A stretch of 64,000 bases of DNA from Streptomyces liliifuscus (GTDB lineage Bacteria; Actinomycetota; Actinomycetes; Streptomycetales; Streptomycetaceae), in assembly GCF_016598615.1 (NCBI RefSeq), contig NZ_CP066831.1, positions 1,736,001 to 1,800,000 on the forward strand. Reading direction: 5' to 3'. Of the stretch, positions 9,115 to 17,334 are shown piece after piece. The notes beneath the pieces were generated by a model, which was not told where the DNA came from, searched no databases, and saw only the letters and a list, made by a program, of their open reading frames with translations. Every line of letters begins with the position of its first letter. Within the stretch, counting starts at the first letter, position 1. Made by a program: the position numbers and the translations under genes.

Positions 9115-9425
9115 GGCAGCTCCCATACGACCGGCAGTTCCGCCTGCGAGCCCTCGGCCGAGTAGTCGTGGACCACGTCGAGGAGTTCCGCCATCCGGGC
9201 CTGCCAGGCGATGTTGACCGGCAGTTGCTCCAGTTCTGCGAGGAGTCGCGGGTAGTCCTCGCACTCCAGGACGTGGAAGAGGTCGGTACCGCTGCGCCAG
9301 ATCGTCCAGGAGGAGGCTCCGGCGGCGCGGATCGCGTCCGTCAGTTTCTCGGGGACCTCGCGGTGGGCGGCGTCGTACTCGGCGACGCGGTCGGCGCGGA
9401 CCTTGGTGTGCAGGGCCACTCTCAT
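9111..9425 (-). CDS. L-rhamnose/L-fucose mutarotase family protein
   Basis: A 104-residue ferredoxin-like fold protein of the RhaM/YiiL family. Visible features are RVALHTKVRADRVAEYDAAHREV at the start, ASSWTIWRSGTDLFHVLECEDY in the middle, and WQARMAELLDVVHDY. The family interconverts alpha and beta anomers of 6-deoxysugars. Here it probably supplies the anomer used by the dehydrogenase at 9422-10468. The ATG at 9425 forms an ATGA overlap with the stop of that gene. Its ribosome site lies in a codon repeat at the end of the upstream gene, giving three successive AAGGAG motifs, the nearest 5 bases from the ATG. Confidence 0.9.
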   Translation of the reverse strand: MRVALHTKVRADRVAEYDAAHREVPEKLTDAIRAAGASSWTIWRSGTDLFHVLECEDYPRLLAELEQLPVNIAWQARMAELLDVVHDYSAEGSQAELPVVWELP

Positions 9426-10468
9426 GACGGCTCCTTCGGCTCCTTCGGCTCCTTCGGCTTCGACGCCTTCTCGCCGGGCACGGGGGCGTCGGCGGGCAGG
9501 AGGTCCGCCTCCCGCACCTCCTGCCAGAAGGCCGCGGGCACCGGCGCCTCGAACTGCTCGGCGCAGTCGCGGACTTCGTGCGGCGACCTGGCTCCCACCA
9601 GGACGCCCGCGACGGCCGGATGGGCGGCGCAGAAGGCCAGGGCGGCGGCGCGCAGGGTGGTGCCGTGCCGGTCGGCCATGGCGTTGAGCGCGAGGGCACG
9701 GTCCAGCACCTCGGGCTGTGCGGCGGTGTAGTTGTACGTCGCTCCGGGCCTCGGGTCGGCCAGCAGACCGGAGTTGAAGGCGCCGCCGATCACCACCGAG
9801 GTCCCGCGCTCCTGCGCGGCCGGCAGCAGGTCGGTCAGCGCGCCCTGGTCGAGGAGGGTGTAGCGCCCGGCGCACAGCACCACGTCGACATCGGTGTCGA
9901 CGATGAAGCGGGTGAGCATCTCGGCCTGGTTCATGCCCGCGCCGATCGCGCCCACCACGCCCTCCGAGCGGAGCTTCTCCAGCGCCGGATAGCCCTCCCG
10001 GAAGGCCTGTTCGGCGTGGTCGTCCGGGTCGTGGAGGTAGACGACGTCCACCCGGTCGAGGCCGAGCCGTTCCAGGCTGGCGTCCAGGCTGCGGCGTACG
10101 CCGTCCGCGCTGAAGTCCCATACGCGGCGGTGTGTGGCGGGCACGGCGAAGCCGTTGGCGAGGTCGTCGCCGCCCGCGTCGCCGGGCTCCAGGCGGCGGC
10201 CCACCTTGGTCGAGATCGTGTACGCCGAACGGGGGTGCTCGCGCAGGGCGGCGCCCAGGCGGCGTTCGGAGAGGCCGATGCCGTAGTGGGGCGCGGTGTC
10301 GAAGTACCTGATGCCCTCGTCCCAGGCGGCGCCCACGGTCTCCTGCGCCTGCTCGTCCGGGACCTCCGTGAAGAGGTTGCCGATACCGGCGGCGCCGAGG
10401 GCGAGGGCGGTGATCTCGACTTCGCTGCGGCCGAGCCTGTTCACGGGCTCGCTCACCGACCCGCTCAC
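9422..10468 (-). CDS. aldo/keto reductase, likely L-fucose (aldose) 1-dehydrogenase
   Basis: A 348-residue AKR enzyme. The catalytic set is visible: Asp in IRYFDTAPHYG, Tyr in the same motif, Lys in ISTKVGR, and YLHDPDDH. NAD(P)-binding is around VLVGARSPHEV. It matches the D-threo-aldose/L-fucose 1-dehydrogenase type, which oxidises L-fucose to L-fuconolactone. The start is GTG at 10468 in a GTGA overlap with the upstream SDR stop. The C-terminus is an odd KPKEPKEPKEPS tail made by a 9-bp DNA repeat; this tail also supplies Shine-Dalgarno sequences for the next gene. Confidence 0.9.
   Translation of the reverse strand: MSGSVSEPVNRLGRSEVEITALALGAAGIGNLFTEVPDEQAQETVGAAWDEGIRYFDTAPHYGIGLSERRLGAALREHPRSAYTISTKVGRRLEPGDAGGDDLANGFAVPATHRRVWDFSADGVRRSLDASLERLGLDRVDVVYLHDPDDHAEQAFREGYPALEKLRSEGVVGAIGAGMNQAEMLTRFIVDTDVDVVLCAGRYTLLDQGALTDLLPAAQERGTSVVIGGAFNSGLLADPRPGATYNYTAAQPEVLDRALALNAMADRHGTTLRAAALAFCAAHPAVAGVLVGARSPHEVRDCAEQFEAPVPAAFWQEVREADLLPADAPVPGEKASKPKEPKEPKEPS
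9429..9455 (-). repeat. triplicated 9-bp codon repeat that doubles as ribosome-site array
   Basis: Three exact copies of GGCTCCTTC (plus strand), read on the minus strand as AAGGAGCC units. They encode Lys-Glu-Pro three times in the dehydrogenase tail. Each unit holds an AAGGAG Shine-Dalgarno core, spaced 5, 14 and 23 bases from the mutarotase ATG. Confidence 0.85.
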
Positions 10469-11220
10469 TGGCCCGCCGGGCGCAGTCGCAGCCCCTGCAT
10501 CCCGCCGTCGACGGCGAGGGCGGTGCCGGTGGTGGCGCCGGACAGCGGGCTCGCCAAGTAGGCGACGGCGCCCGCGACTTCGGACGCGGTGACGAGGCGG
10601 CCGGTGGGCTGGCGGGCCTCCAGGGCGGCCCGTTCGGCGGCGGGGTCCGTCGCGGCGTCGAGGAGGCGGCCGACCCAGGGGGTGTCGACGGTGCCGGGGT
10701 TCACGCAGTTGACGCGGATGCCCTCGCGGACGTGGTCGGCGGCCATGGCCAGGGTCAGCGACAGGACGGCACCCTTGGACGCGGAGTACAGGGCGCGCTG
10801 CGGGAGACCCGCGGTGGCCGCGATGGAGCAGGTGTTCACGATGGCGGCCCGCGAGGACTTCCGCAGGTGCGGCAGGGCCGCCCGGGCGGTGCGGACCATG
10901 CCGACGACGTTGACGTCCAGCACGCGGTGCCAGACCTCGTCGTCGTTGTCCTCGACGGTGCCCTGGGCGCCGATGCCCGCGTTGTTGATCAGCACGTCGA
11001 GACCGCCCAGGTCGGCGATCGCGGCGGCGACGGCACGGCGTACGGAGTCGTCGTCGGTGACGTCCGCCTGGTAACCCAGCAGGGGCTTCTCGACGCTCGT
11101 GGGATCCAGGTCGAGGACGGCGACCTGGGCGCCGCGGGAGGCGAGGAGTTCCGCGGTGGCCCGGCCGATGCCGGAGGCACCGCCCGTCACCAGGGCCTTG
11201 AGGCCCTCGAAGTCGCTCAT
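10465..11220 (-). CDS. SDR oxidoreductase, likely 2-keto-3-deoxy-L-fuconate dehydrogenase
   Basis: A 251-residue classical SDR. It shows the cofactor motif VTGGASGIG, the acidic VLDLD after strand 2 (NAD preference), LINNAGIG, the catalytic Ser in [16 protein letters not shown] with the catalytic Tyr/Lys, and the C-terminal ALAVDGG. In this operon it best fits the NAD-dependent oxidation of 2-keto-3-deoxy-L-fuconate. The ATG at 11220 overlaps the dehydratase stop by 4 bases (ATGA). The enzyme family is certain; the substrate is inferred from the dehydratase and dehydrogenase on either side. Confidence 0.88.
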   Translation of the reverse strand: MSDFEGLKALVTGGASGIGRATAELLASRGAQVAVLDLDPTSVEKPLLGYQADVTDDDSVRRAVAAAIADLGGLDVLINNAGIGAQGTVEDNDDEVWHRVLDVNVVGMVRTARAALPHLRKSSRAAIVNTCSIAATAGLPQRALYSASKGAVLSLTLAMAADHVREGIRVNCVNPGTVDTPWVGRLLDAATDPAAERAALEARQPTGRLVTASEVAGAVAYLASPLSGATTGTALAVDGGMQGLRLRPAGQ

Positions 11221-12566
11221 GCCGCCTGCTCCTTCTGCCGGTCGAGGTCGGCGGCCCAGAAGGTGCCGCCGGGGAACGTGAACTCCGCGATGGACTCCGG
11301 CCGCATGGTCGCCGAGAAGCCCGGTGAGGTGGGTGCCATGTAGTGACCCTCTCTGATCACCACCGGGTCGAGGAAGTGGGCGTGCAGATGGTCGACGTAT
11401 TCGATCACGCGGTCCTCGGTCGTGCCGGACAGTGCCACGTAGTCGAACATCGAGAGGTGCTGGACCAGTTCGCACAGGCCGACGCCGCCGGCGTGCGGGC
11501 AGACCGGGACGCCGAACTTGGCCGCGAGAAGCAGGATCGCGAGGTTCTCGTTGACGCCCCCGACACGGGCCGCGTCGATCTGCAGGACGTCGATGGCGCC
11601 CGCCTGGAGCAGCTGCTTGAAGATGATCCGGTTCTGTACGTGCTCGCCGGTGGCGACCTTGACCGGGGCGATCGCCTTGCGGATCGTGGCGTGGCCGAGG
11701 ACGTCGTCGGGGCTGGTGGGCTCCTCGATCCAGTACGGGTCGAACTCGGCGAGTGCCTTGGTCCACTCGATGGCCTCGTCGACGTTCCAGCGCTGGTTGG
11801 CGTCGATGGCGATGCGGATGTCGGGGCCGACGACGGAACGGGCCACGCGGCAGCGGCGTACGTCGTCCGCGAGGTCCGCGCCGACCTTCAGCTTGATCTG
11901 GGTGAAGCCGTCGGCGACGGCCTGGCGGGCCAGCCGGGTGAGCTTCTCGTCGGAGTAGCCGAGCCAGCCGGGCGAGGTGGTGTAGCCGGGGAAGCCGCGC
12001 TCCTTGAGCAGCGCGGCGCGTTCGGTCGCGCCCTCCCGGCCCTGGGCCAGCAGGCCGAGGGCGTCCTCGGGGGTGAGGACGTCCGCGATGTAGCGGAAGT
12101 CCACCTGGGACACGAGCCATTCGGGTGTGGCGTCGGCGAGCAGCTGCCAGAGCGGCTTCTCGGCGCGCTTGGCGGCAAGGTCCCAGACGGCGTTGACGAC
12201 GGCGCCGATCGCCATGTGCATCACGCCCTTCTCGGGCCCGAGCCACCGCAGTTGGCTGTCCCCGATCAGGTCCCGGCTCAACGCGCCGGGATCCGCGCAC
12301 AGTTCGTCCACCGGCCGGCCCAGAATGTGCGGGCGCAGCGCCTCGATCGCGGCGACCTGGACATCGTTGCCCCGCCCGATGGTGAAGGTGAACCCGTGTC
12401 CCTCCAGGCCGTCGGCCGTGTCGTCGCTGCCTGTGCGCAGCACGACGTACGCGGCCGAGTAGTCGGGATCCGGGTTCATCGCGTCGGAGCCGTCGAGCTC
12501 ACGCGAGGTGGGGAAGCGGATGTCGTAGGTGTCGACCGCGGTGATGCGGGCGGCAGATGAGGACAC
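11217..12566 (-). CDS. L-fuconate dehydratase (enolase superfamily)
   Basis: A 449-residue enolase-superfamily enzyme of the mandelate racemase subgroup. Residues match the fuconate dehydratase pattern: K225/K227 in QIKLKVGAD, metal ligands D255 (IAIDANQRW), E281 ([10 protein letters not shown]) and E308 (ATGEHVQN), and H358 in [12 protein letters not shown]. It converts L-fuconate to 2-keto-3-deoxy-L-fuconate. The GTG at 12566 has GAAAGG upstream. The 83-bp gap to the permease gene holds an intergenic repeat, while the four junctions downstream are all 4-bp overlaps. This gene anchors the fucose assignment of the operon. Confidence 0.93.
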   Translation of the reverse strand: MSSSAARITAVDTYDIRFPTSRELDGSDAMNPDPDYSAAYVVLRTGSDDTADGLEGHGFTFTIGRGNDVQVAAIEALRPHILGRPVDELCADPGALSRDLIGDSQLRWLGPEKGVMHMAIGAVVNAVWDLAAKRAEKPLWQLLADATPEWLVSQVDFRYIADVLTPEDALGLLAQGREGATERAALLKERGFPGYTTSPGWLGYSDEKLTRLARQAVADGFTQIKLKVGADLADDVRRCRVARSVVGPDIRIAIDANQRWNVDEAIEWTKALAEFDPYWIEEPTSPDDVLGHATIRKAIAPVKVATGEHVQNRIIFKQLLQAGAIDVLQIDAARVGGVNENLAILLLAAKFGVPVCPHAGGVGLCELVQHLSMFDYVALSGTTEDRVIEYVDHLHAHFLDPVVIREGHYMAPTSPGFSATMRPESIAEFTFPGGTFWAADLDRQKEQAA

Positions 12567-12585
12567 AGAAATACCTTTCGATCGA

Positions 12586-12638
12586 GCCCCTTCAGGGGCG
12601 CGGGGAACTGCGCGGCCAGCCACAGCGCACCCGCAGGT
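12586..12638. repeat. Streptomyces-type intergenic repeat, copy 2
   Basis: A GCCCC-TTCA-GGGGC hairpin (12586-12599) is continuous with the core GGGGCGCGGGGAACTGCGCG and a CCAGCCACAGCGCACCCGC tail. It lies inside the fucose operon, between the permease stop (12650) and the dehydratase start (12566), so it could partly uncouple transporter from enzyme expression. Confidence 0.85.
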
Positions 12639-12649
12639 GCACACCACGC

Positions 12650-13687
12650 TCAGTCCTGCGCCCGGCCGGTGGTCACCCGAGCGATCATCAACGCGACCAG
12701 GATGATCCCTCCATAAATGGCTTGGATCCAGAAGGACGGCACCTGTGCAAGAGTCAGCAGGTTCTGCACAACCCCAAGAAGGAGGACGCCCGTAAGTGCG
12801 CCGAACATCGTGCCCTTGCCGCCGTCGAGGCTGATGCCGCCGATGACCGCGGCCGCGAACACCGTGAAGATCATGTTCTGGCCCTGGTTGGCGTTGATCG
12901 CGCCGACATAGCCGGTCTGCATCAGCCCGCCGACCGCGGCGAGCGTCCCGGCGACGACGAACACGCCGAGCATCACGCGCTCGACACGGATGCCGGCCGC
13001 GCGCGCCGCGTCCGCGTTGCCGCCGATCGCGTACAGGGCACGCCCCAGGCGGTGGTACTTGAGGAAGAACCCGGCGATGCCGAAGGCCGCCGCCGCCAGC
13101 CACACCGAGATCGGCACGGTCAGGAAGGTGGTGGTGGCCAGTGTGTAGAAGGCGTCGGGCATCCCGAACAGCGTCTTGCCCTCGGTCGCGCCGACCAGCA
13201 GACCGCGCAGGATGATCAGCATCGCCAGCGTCACGATGAACGCGTTGAGCTTGAGCTTCACCACGAGGATGCCGTTGAAGCCGCCGATGATCGCGCCCAC
13301 GACGAGGATCGCGAGCAGGGCGACTCCGGCGGGCAGTTCGGTGCCCCAGCCCGACTGTGCGGCGGGCAGCAGCAACAGCGCGCCGACGGCGGGCGCGATG
13401 CCGACGACCGACTCCAGCGACAGGTCGAACTTGCCGGTGATGAGCACGAGCGACTCGGCTAGGACCACCATCGCGAGGGCCGCCGAGGCGCCCAGGATGG
13501 AGATCAGGTTCTGCTCGGTGAGGAAGGCGTCGTTGACGAACGCACCGAGCACGAGCAGCAGCAACAGGGCCGGTACGAGGGCGAGTTCGCGTGCCCTGCG
13601 CAGGAGTACGGCCTTGGCGTCGGCCTTGCTCTTCAGCGGCCGTAGGGGGGTGGAGGCCGAGGCCGACGGGGCCTTCGTGTCAGCCAT
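12650..13687 (-). CDS. RbsC-type sugar ABC transporter permease
   Basis: A 345-residue inner-membrane permease of the ribose/autoinducer (BPD_transp_2) family, with about 9-10 hydrophobic segments. The family signatures [64 protein letters not shown] and [28 protein letters not shown] are present. It should form the channel with the ATPase at 13680-15182 and the lipoprotein at 15179-16264. The start overlaps the ATPase gene end by 8 bases. Judging by the operon its substrate is L-fucose or a related 6-deoxyhexose. Confidence 0.93.
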   Translation of the reverse strand: MADTKAPSASASTPLRPLKSKADAKAVLLRRARELALVPALLLLLVLGAFVNDAFLTEQNLISILGASAALAMVVLAESLVLITGKFDLSLESVVGIAPAVGALLLLPAAQSGWGTELPAGVALLAILVVGAIIGGFNGILVVKLKLNAFIVTLAMLIILRGLLVGATEGKTLFGMPDAFYTLATTTFLTVPISVWLAAAAFGIAGFFLKYHRLGRALYAIGGNADAARAAGIRVERVMLGVFVVAGTLAAVGGLMQTGYVGAINANQGQNMIFTVFAAAVIGGISLDGGKGTMFGALTGVLLLGVVQNLLTLAQVPSFWIQAIYGGIILVALMIARVTTGRAQD

Positions 13688-15182
13688 GGTGGTCCACTCC
13701 TTCGATGGAGGCGATCAGCTCGTGGTCGCGCCAGCCCGCCGGGTGCTCGGCGACGACGCGGCCGTGGAAGAGGACGAGGACGCGGTCGCAGCGGCGCAGG
13801 TCGTCGAGTTCGTCGGAGACGACGAGCACGGCGGTGCCGTCGTCACGGGCCGAGTCCATGCGGGAGAGCAGGGACTCCTTGGACTTCACGTCGACGCCCG
13901 CGGTGGGGTTGATCAGGACCAGCAGCCGAGGATCGGAGGCGAGGGCCCGGGCCATGACGACCTTCTGGGCGTTGCCACCGGAGAGGTCGGACACCGGCTG
14001 GTCGGGCCCCTGGGTGTGGATGTCGAGGCGGTCGATCAGCTCGTCGGCGAAGCCCCGCTTGCGGTCGGTGCCGACGAAGCCGTACCGGCCGAGGCGGTCC
14101 AGGACGCTCATCGTGGCGTTGTCACCGACGGTCATGCCGAAGACGAGACCCTGCCCGTGCCGGTCGCGCGGTACGCAGCCGACACCGGCGCGCAGGGCGG
14201 CCGTCACATCGCCGAACGGCAGCTGCCTGCCCTCCAGTTGGGCAGTGCCACCGGTCGGGGTGTGCAGTCCCGCGAAGGACTCGGCCAGCTCGATCTTGCC
14301 GCTGCCACTGGATCCGGCGAGACCGACGACCTCACCACCGCGCACGGTGAGGTCGATGCCCTCGTACGAATCCGACGTGAGCCCGTGTGCTTCCAGGACG
14401 ACGGGCGCGCCGGCGTCCACGTCGCCACGGGCGGCCTTCTCCTCCACGGCGGCGATGGACTCCCCCGCCATGGCCTCGACCAGGGCCGCCCGCGGCAGCT
14501 CGGCCACCGGGGCCGTGGTGATCCAGCGGGCGTCGCGCAGGACCGTCACGGTCTGGCACACCTCGTACACCTCCTGGAGGTGGTGCGAGATGAACAGGAA
14601 CGTGACGCCGGACTCCTGGAGCGCGCGCATGCGGGTGAAGAGGCGCTCGATCTCCCGGTTGTCGAGCTGGGCGGTCGGTTCGTCGAGGACGATGAACCGG
14701 GCGCCGAAGCTCAACGCCCGGGCGATCTCCACCATTTGGCGGTCCTCGACCTTGAGGTCGGCGGTCCGCGCGTCCGGGTCGACGTGGACGTCCCAGGTGT
14801 CGAGGACCTCGGCGGCCTCCGTCTTCAGGCGCCGCCAGCTGATGAAGCCGCCGCGGCCCTGCGGCTGCCGGTTGATGAAGAGGTTCTCGGCGACCGTCAG
14901 CTCGGGGACCACGGTGGGCTTCTGGTAGACGCAGGCCACCTTGCGCCGCCAGGCGTCCCGGTCGGTGAGGGCGGGCGCGGGCTCGCCGTCGAAGCTGACC
15001 GTGCCCTCGTCGGGGGCCTGGAGGCCGGTGAGTACGGTGACGAGGGTGGACTTGCCCGCGCCGTTGCGGCCGACGAGGGCATGGGACTCGCCCGCGTGCA
15101 CGGTCAGCTGTCCGTCGGCGAGGGCGACCGTGGGGCCGTACCGCTTGGCTATGCCCCGCGCCTCAACGAGTGGTGTGCTCAT
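13680..15182 (-). CDS. RbsA-type sugar ABC transporter ATPase, two nucleotide domains
   Basis: A 500-residue ATPase with two fused ABC domains. The first has Walker A GRNGAGKST and Walker B FIVLDEPTAQLD. Its signature is unusual: DLKVEDRQMVEIARAL in place of LSxGxxQ. The second has GSSGSGKIE in place of a normal Walker A (Ile for Ser/Thr after Lys), signature DLSGGNAQKVVMARAL, and LLVLINPTAGVDVKSK, where Asn replaces the catalytic Glu region. A weakened second site is usual in RbsA/MglA proteins. The ATG at 15182 forms an ATGA overlap with the binding-protein stop. It powers the CUT2-type importer of this operon. Confidence 0.93.
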   Translation of the reverse strand: MSTPLVEARGIAKRYGPTVALADGQLTVHAGESHALVGRNGAGKSTLVTVLTGLQAPDEGTVSFDGEPAPALTDRDAWRRKVACVYQKPTVVPELTVAENLFINRQPQGRGGFISWRRLKTEAAEVLDTWDVHVDPDARTADLKVEDRQMVEIARALSFGARFIVLDEPTAQLDNREIERLFTRMRALQESGVTFLFISHHLQEVYEVCQTVTVLRDARWITTAPVAELPRAALVEAMAGESIAAVEEKAARGDVDAGAPVVLEAHGLTSDSYEGIDLTVRGGEVVGLAGSSGSGKIELAESFAGLHTPTGGTAQLEGRQLPFGDVTAALRAGVGCVPRDRHGQGLVFGMTVGDNATMSVLDRLGRYGFVGTDRKRGFADELIDRLDIHTQGPDQPVSDLSGGNAQKVVMARALASDPRLLVLINPTAGVDVKSKESLLSRMDSARDDGTAVLVVSDELDDLRRCDRVLVLFHGRVVAEHPAGWRDHELIASIEGVDHHG

Positions 15183-16264
15183 TTGACCGTGTTGCCCCAC
15201 AGCTCGGGGTCGTCGACGTTCTCCTTGGTCACCAGCGGCGCGGGCAGCTGGTCCTCGAGGATGCCGCTGGGCAGCTTGACGATCTCGGAGTCGTGGTCGG
15301 TCGGACCCGGCTTGAAGGTCTTCCCCTCCATCGCCGCCTTGATGTAGTACATGCCGTACTTGGCGTAGAGGTCGGCCGGCTGCGAGACGGTGGCGTCGAT
15401 CTGGCCCTTGCGGATCGCGTCGTACTCCTGCGGGATGCCGTCGTTCGAGACGATCGTGATGTGGCCCTTCTCGCCGGTCTTCTTCAGCAGCCCCTTGGAC
15501 TTCAGGGTCTGCAGCGTGGGCGCGAGATAGACGCCGCCCGCCTGCATGTAGATGCCCTTGATGTCCGGGTTGGCGTTGAGGAGCGTGTCCAGCTTGGAGG
15601 CCGCGGTGTCGGACTCCCACTTGGCGGGGATCTCCAGGACCTTCAGCTTCGGGAACTTCTCCTTGACGCAGGCCCGGAAGGCCTCGGAGCGGTCCCGGCC
15701 GTTGACCGAGGCCAGGTCGCCCATGATCTGCACGACCTTGCCGGAGGGGATCTGCTTGCCGAGGTACTCGCAGGCCTTCTCCCCGTACGCGACGTTGTTG
15801 GCGCGTACGACCATCGCGACCTTGCCCTTCTCGGGCGCCACGTCCACGGCGACCACGGGCACGCCCTTGCGCTCGGCCTGGTCGAGGCCGGCGGAGATCG
15901 CGGCGCTGTCCAGGGGGGCCACGACGAGGCCCTTCACACCCTGGTTGAGCTGGTTGTTGATGTCCGTGATCTGCTGCGACGGGTCGCTGTTCGAGTTCAC
16001 GGTCTTGAGGGCGTCGACGTCCTCGGTCTTCGCCATCTTGGGTACGTAGTCGTTGTACGACTGCCAGAACGGCGAGGTCAGCAGGGGCAGGATCACCCCG
16101 ACCTTGCCGCTGCCGTCGCCTCCGCCGTCGCCCTTGGAGGCGACGTTGTCCTTGGTGCTGCCGCATGCCGCGAGTACGAGCGTGGCGCAGGCGGCCACGG
16201 CCGCCGCACGTATCGCCCGTGAGGTGTTTCGACCGTTCCGGTACCGCACAGTTCTGCCGGCCAT
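15179..16264 (-). CDS. periplasmic-binding-type sugar lipoprotein (Peripla_BP_4)
   Basis: A 361-residue exported lipoprotein, first gene of the operon. Start ATG at 16264, preceded by GAGGAG at 8 bases. The signal peptide ends at a lipobox LVLAAC (Cys about residue 34). The mature part matches ribose-type binding proteins: VGVILPLLTSPFWQSYNDYVPKMA, LVVAPLDSAAISAGLDQAERKGVPVVAVDVAP, then VVQIMGDLASVNGRDRSEAFRAC and HITIVSNDGIPQEYDAIRKGQIDATVSQ. It likely captures L-fucose released by the GH29 enzyme encoded at 28487-30061; the ligand is inferred only from context. Confidence 0.92.
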   Translation of the reverse strand: MAGRTVRYRNGRNTSRAIRAAAVAACATLVLAACGSTKDNVASKGDGGGDGSGKVGVILPLLTSPFWQSYNDYVPKMAKTEDVDALKTVNSNSDPSQQITDINNQLNQGVKGLVVAPLDSAAISAGLDQAERKGVPVVAVDVAPEKGKVAMVVRANNVAYGEKACEYLGKQIPSGKVVQIMGDLASVNGRDRSEAFRACVKEKFPKLKVLEIPAKWESDTAASKLDTLLNANPDIKGIYMQAGGVYLAPTLQTLKSKGLLKKTGEKGHITIVSNDGIPQEYDAIRKGQIDATVSQPADLYAKYGMYYIKAAMEGKTFKPGPTDHDSEIVKLPSGILEDQLPAPLVTKENVDDPELWGNTVK

Positions 16265-16306
16265 GTATCGGCTCCTCGTTGAGCGTGATCGAGCAGGTGC
16301 CACGCA

Positions 16307-16400
16307 TATTTATCAGACCACTTCCCCCTGACAACACCCCTGGACCGCATTTTTCCCTGGTTTTCATACGTAGTGGTCCGACCACCTGAGTGGTTAGACT
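16307..16400. promoter_or_regulatory. divergent promoter region with GntR/FCD operator
   Basis: The palindrome GTGGTCCGACCAC (16373-16385) fits the TGGT-N3-ACCA consensus of FadR/FCD regulators. Half-sites CAGACCAC (16314-16321) and GTGGTTAGAC (16390-16399) lie on either side. On the minus strand TTGTCA (16329-16334) and TAAATA (16307-16312) are 16 bp apart and could drive the transport operon. TAGACT at 16395-16400 could be the -10 of the regulator gene. The palindrome therefore lies between both promoters. Confidence 0.65.
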
Positions 16401-16430
16401 GCGGCGCACCCGGCAACAGGAGGACATGGC

Positions 16431-17153
16431 GTGGACGAGAGCCTGCCCCAGGGGACGACGGCGGCCCCGCAGAAGGGGACCGTGACGCAGCGCGCGATCG
16501 ACCAGATCAAGGCGATGATCGGCGAGGGCCGTCTGGAGCCGGGCGCGCGGCTGCCGACCGAGCGGGATCTGGCGTCACAGCTGGGCATCTCGCGCAGTTC
16601 GATGCGCGAGGCGATCCGGGCACTCACGGTCCTGGGCGTCCTGGAGGCCCGGCACGGGTCAGGGATCTACGTGACGCAGCTTGAGGCCGGGGATCTGCTG
16701 GAGACCTTCGGAGTGGTCGCGGACCTCTCCCGGGGGCCGCGGCTGGTCGAACTCCTCGAAGTGCGGCGCATCCTGGAGTCGACGGCGACCGCGCTCGCGG
16801 CCGCGCGGATCACCTCCGACCAACTGGCGGAGGTCGAGAAACACTTGACGGCCATGAACGCGACGGACGACCCGGAGGAGATCCTCTCCCACGACCTGGC
16901 GTTCCACCGGGCCATCGGGGTCGCCGCGGGCAACGACACGATGGCGGCCATCCTGGAGGGGCTGTCCTCGCGCACGTTTCGCGCCCGGGTGTGGCGCGGG
17001 TACCAGGAGGAGGGTGCGTTCGAGCGGACGCGGCGGGAGCATGCGGCGATCCATCGTGCGCTCGTCGCCCGCGATCCGGAAGCCGCCCGCGCGGCGGCGG
17101 CAGCGCATGTGGGTGAGGTGGAGCAGTGGTTGCGGACCCAGCTCCAGCCTTGA
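16431..17153 (+). CDS. GntR-family regulator, FadR/FCD subfamily
   Basis: A 240-residue repressor-type protein. The winged helix-turn-helix is at about residues 16-83 (AIDQIKAMIGEGRLEPGARLPTERDLASQLGISRSSMREAIRAL, wing ARHGSGIYV). The all-helical FCD effector domain covers about 95-235, with the metal/ligand-site pattern EVRRILES, HDLAFHRAIGVAAGN and EHAAIHRALVARD. The GTG at 16431 has AGGAGG at 7 bases. It is transcribed away from the fucose operon and most likely controls it and itself through the palindrome at 16373-16385. The effector is probably L-fuconate or another pathway intermediate, by analogy only. Confidence 0.92.
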   Translation: MDESLPQGTTAAPQKGTVTQRAIDQIKAMIGEGRLEPGARLPTERDLASQLGISRSSMREAIRALTVLGVLEARHGSGIYVTQLEAGDLLETFGVVADLSRGPRLVELLEVRRILESTATALAAARITSDQLAEVEKHLTAMNATDDPEEILSHDLAFHRAIGVAAGNDTMAAILEGLSSRTFRARVWRGYQEEGAFERTRREHAAIHRALVARDPEAARAAAAAHVGEVEQWLRTQLQP

Positions 17154-17200
17154 GGGCTGGAACCGGGTCCGACGTCGGGTCGGGGGGCGTCTGCGGGCCG

Positions 17201-17310
17201 GTGGGGGCTTGTCGCGCAGTTCCCCGCGCCCCTAAAGGCGAAAGACTGGGGCGCAGCCCCGTCTTTCAGGGGCGCGGGGAACTGCGCGAGCAACCACAAC
17301 GCACCCGCGG
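17201..17310. repeat. two facing intergenic repeats (copies 3 and 4) with inner hairpin, probable bidirectional terminator
   Basis: Copy 3 (17201-17232) and copy 4 (17269-17310) are inverted relative to each other and share a 22-base complementary arm. Between them AAAGAC-TGGGGC ... GCCCC-GTCTTT forms an inner hairpin. The structure sits between the convergent GntR (stop 17153) and GH38 (stop 17335) genes, as expected for a two-way terminator. Confidence 0.8.
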
Positions 17311-17334
17311 CGCACCCTCAGCCCAAAAGGAACC

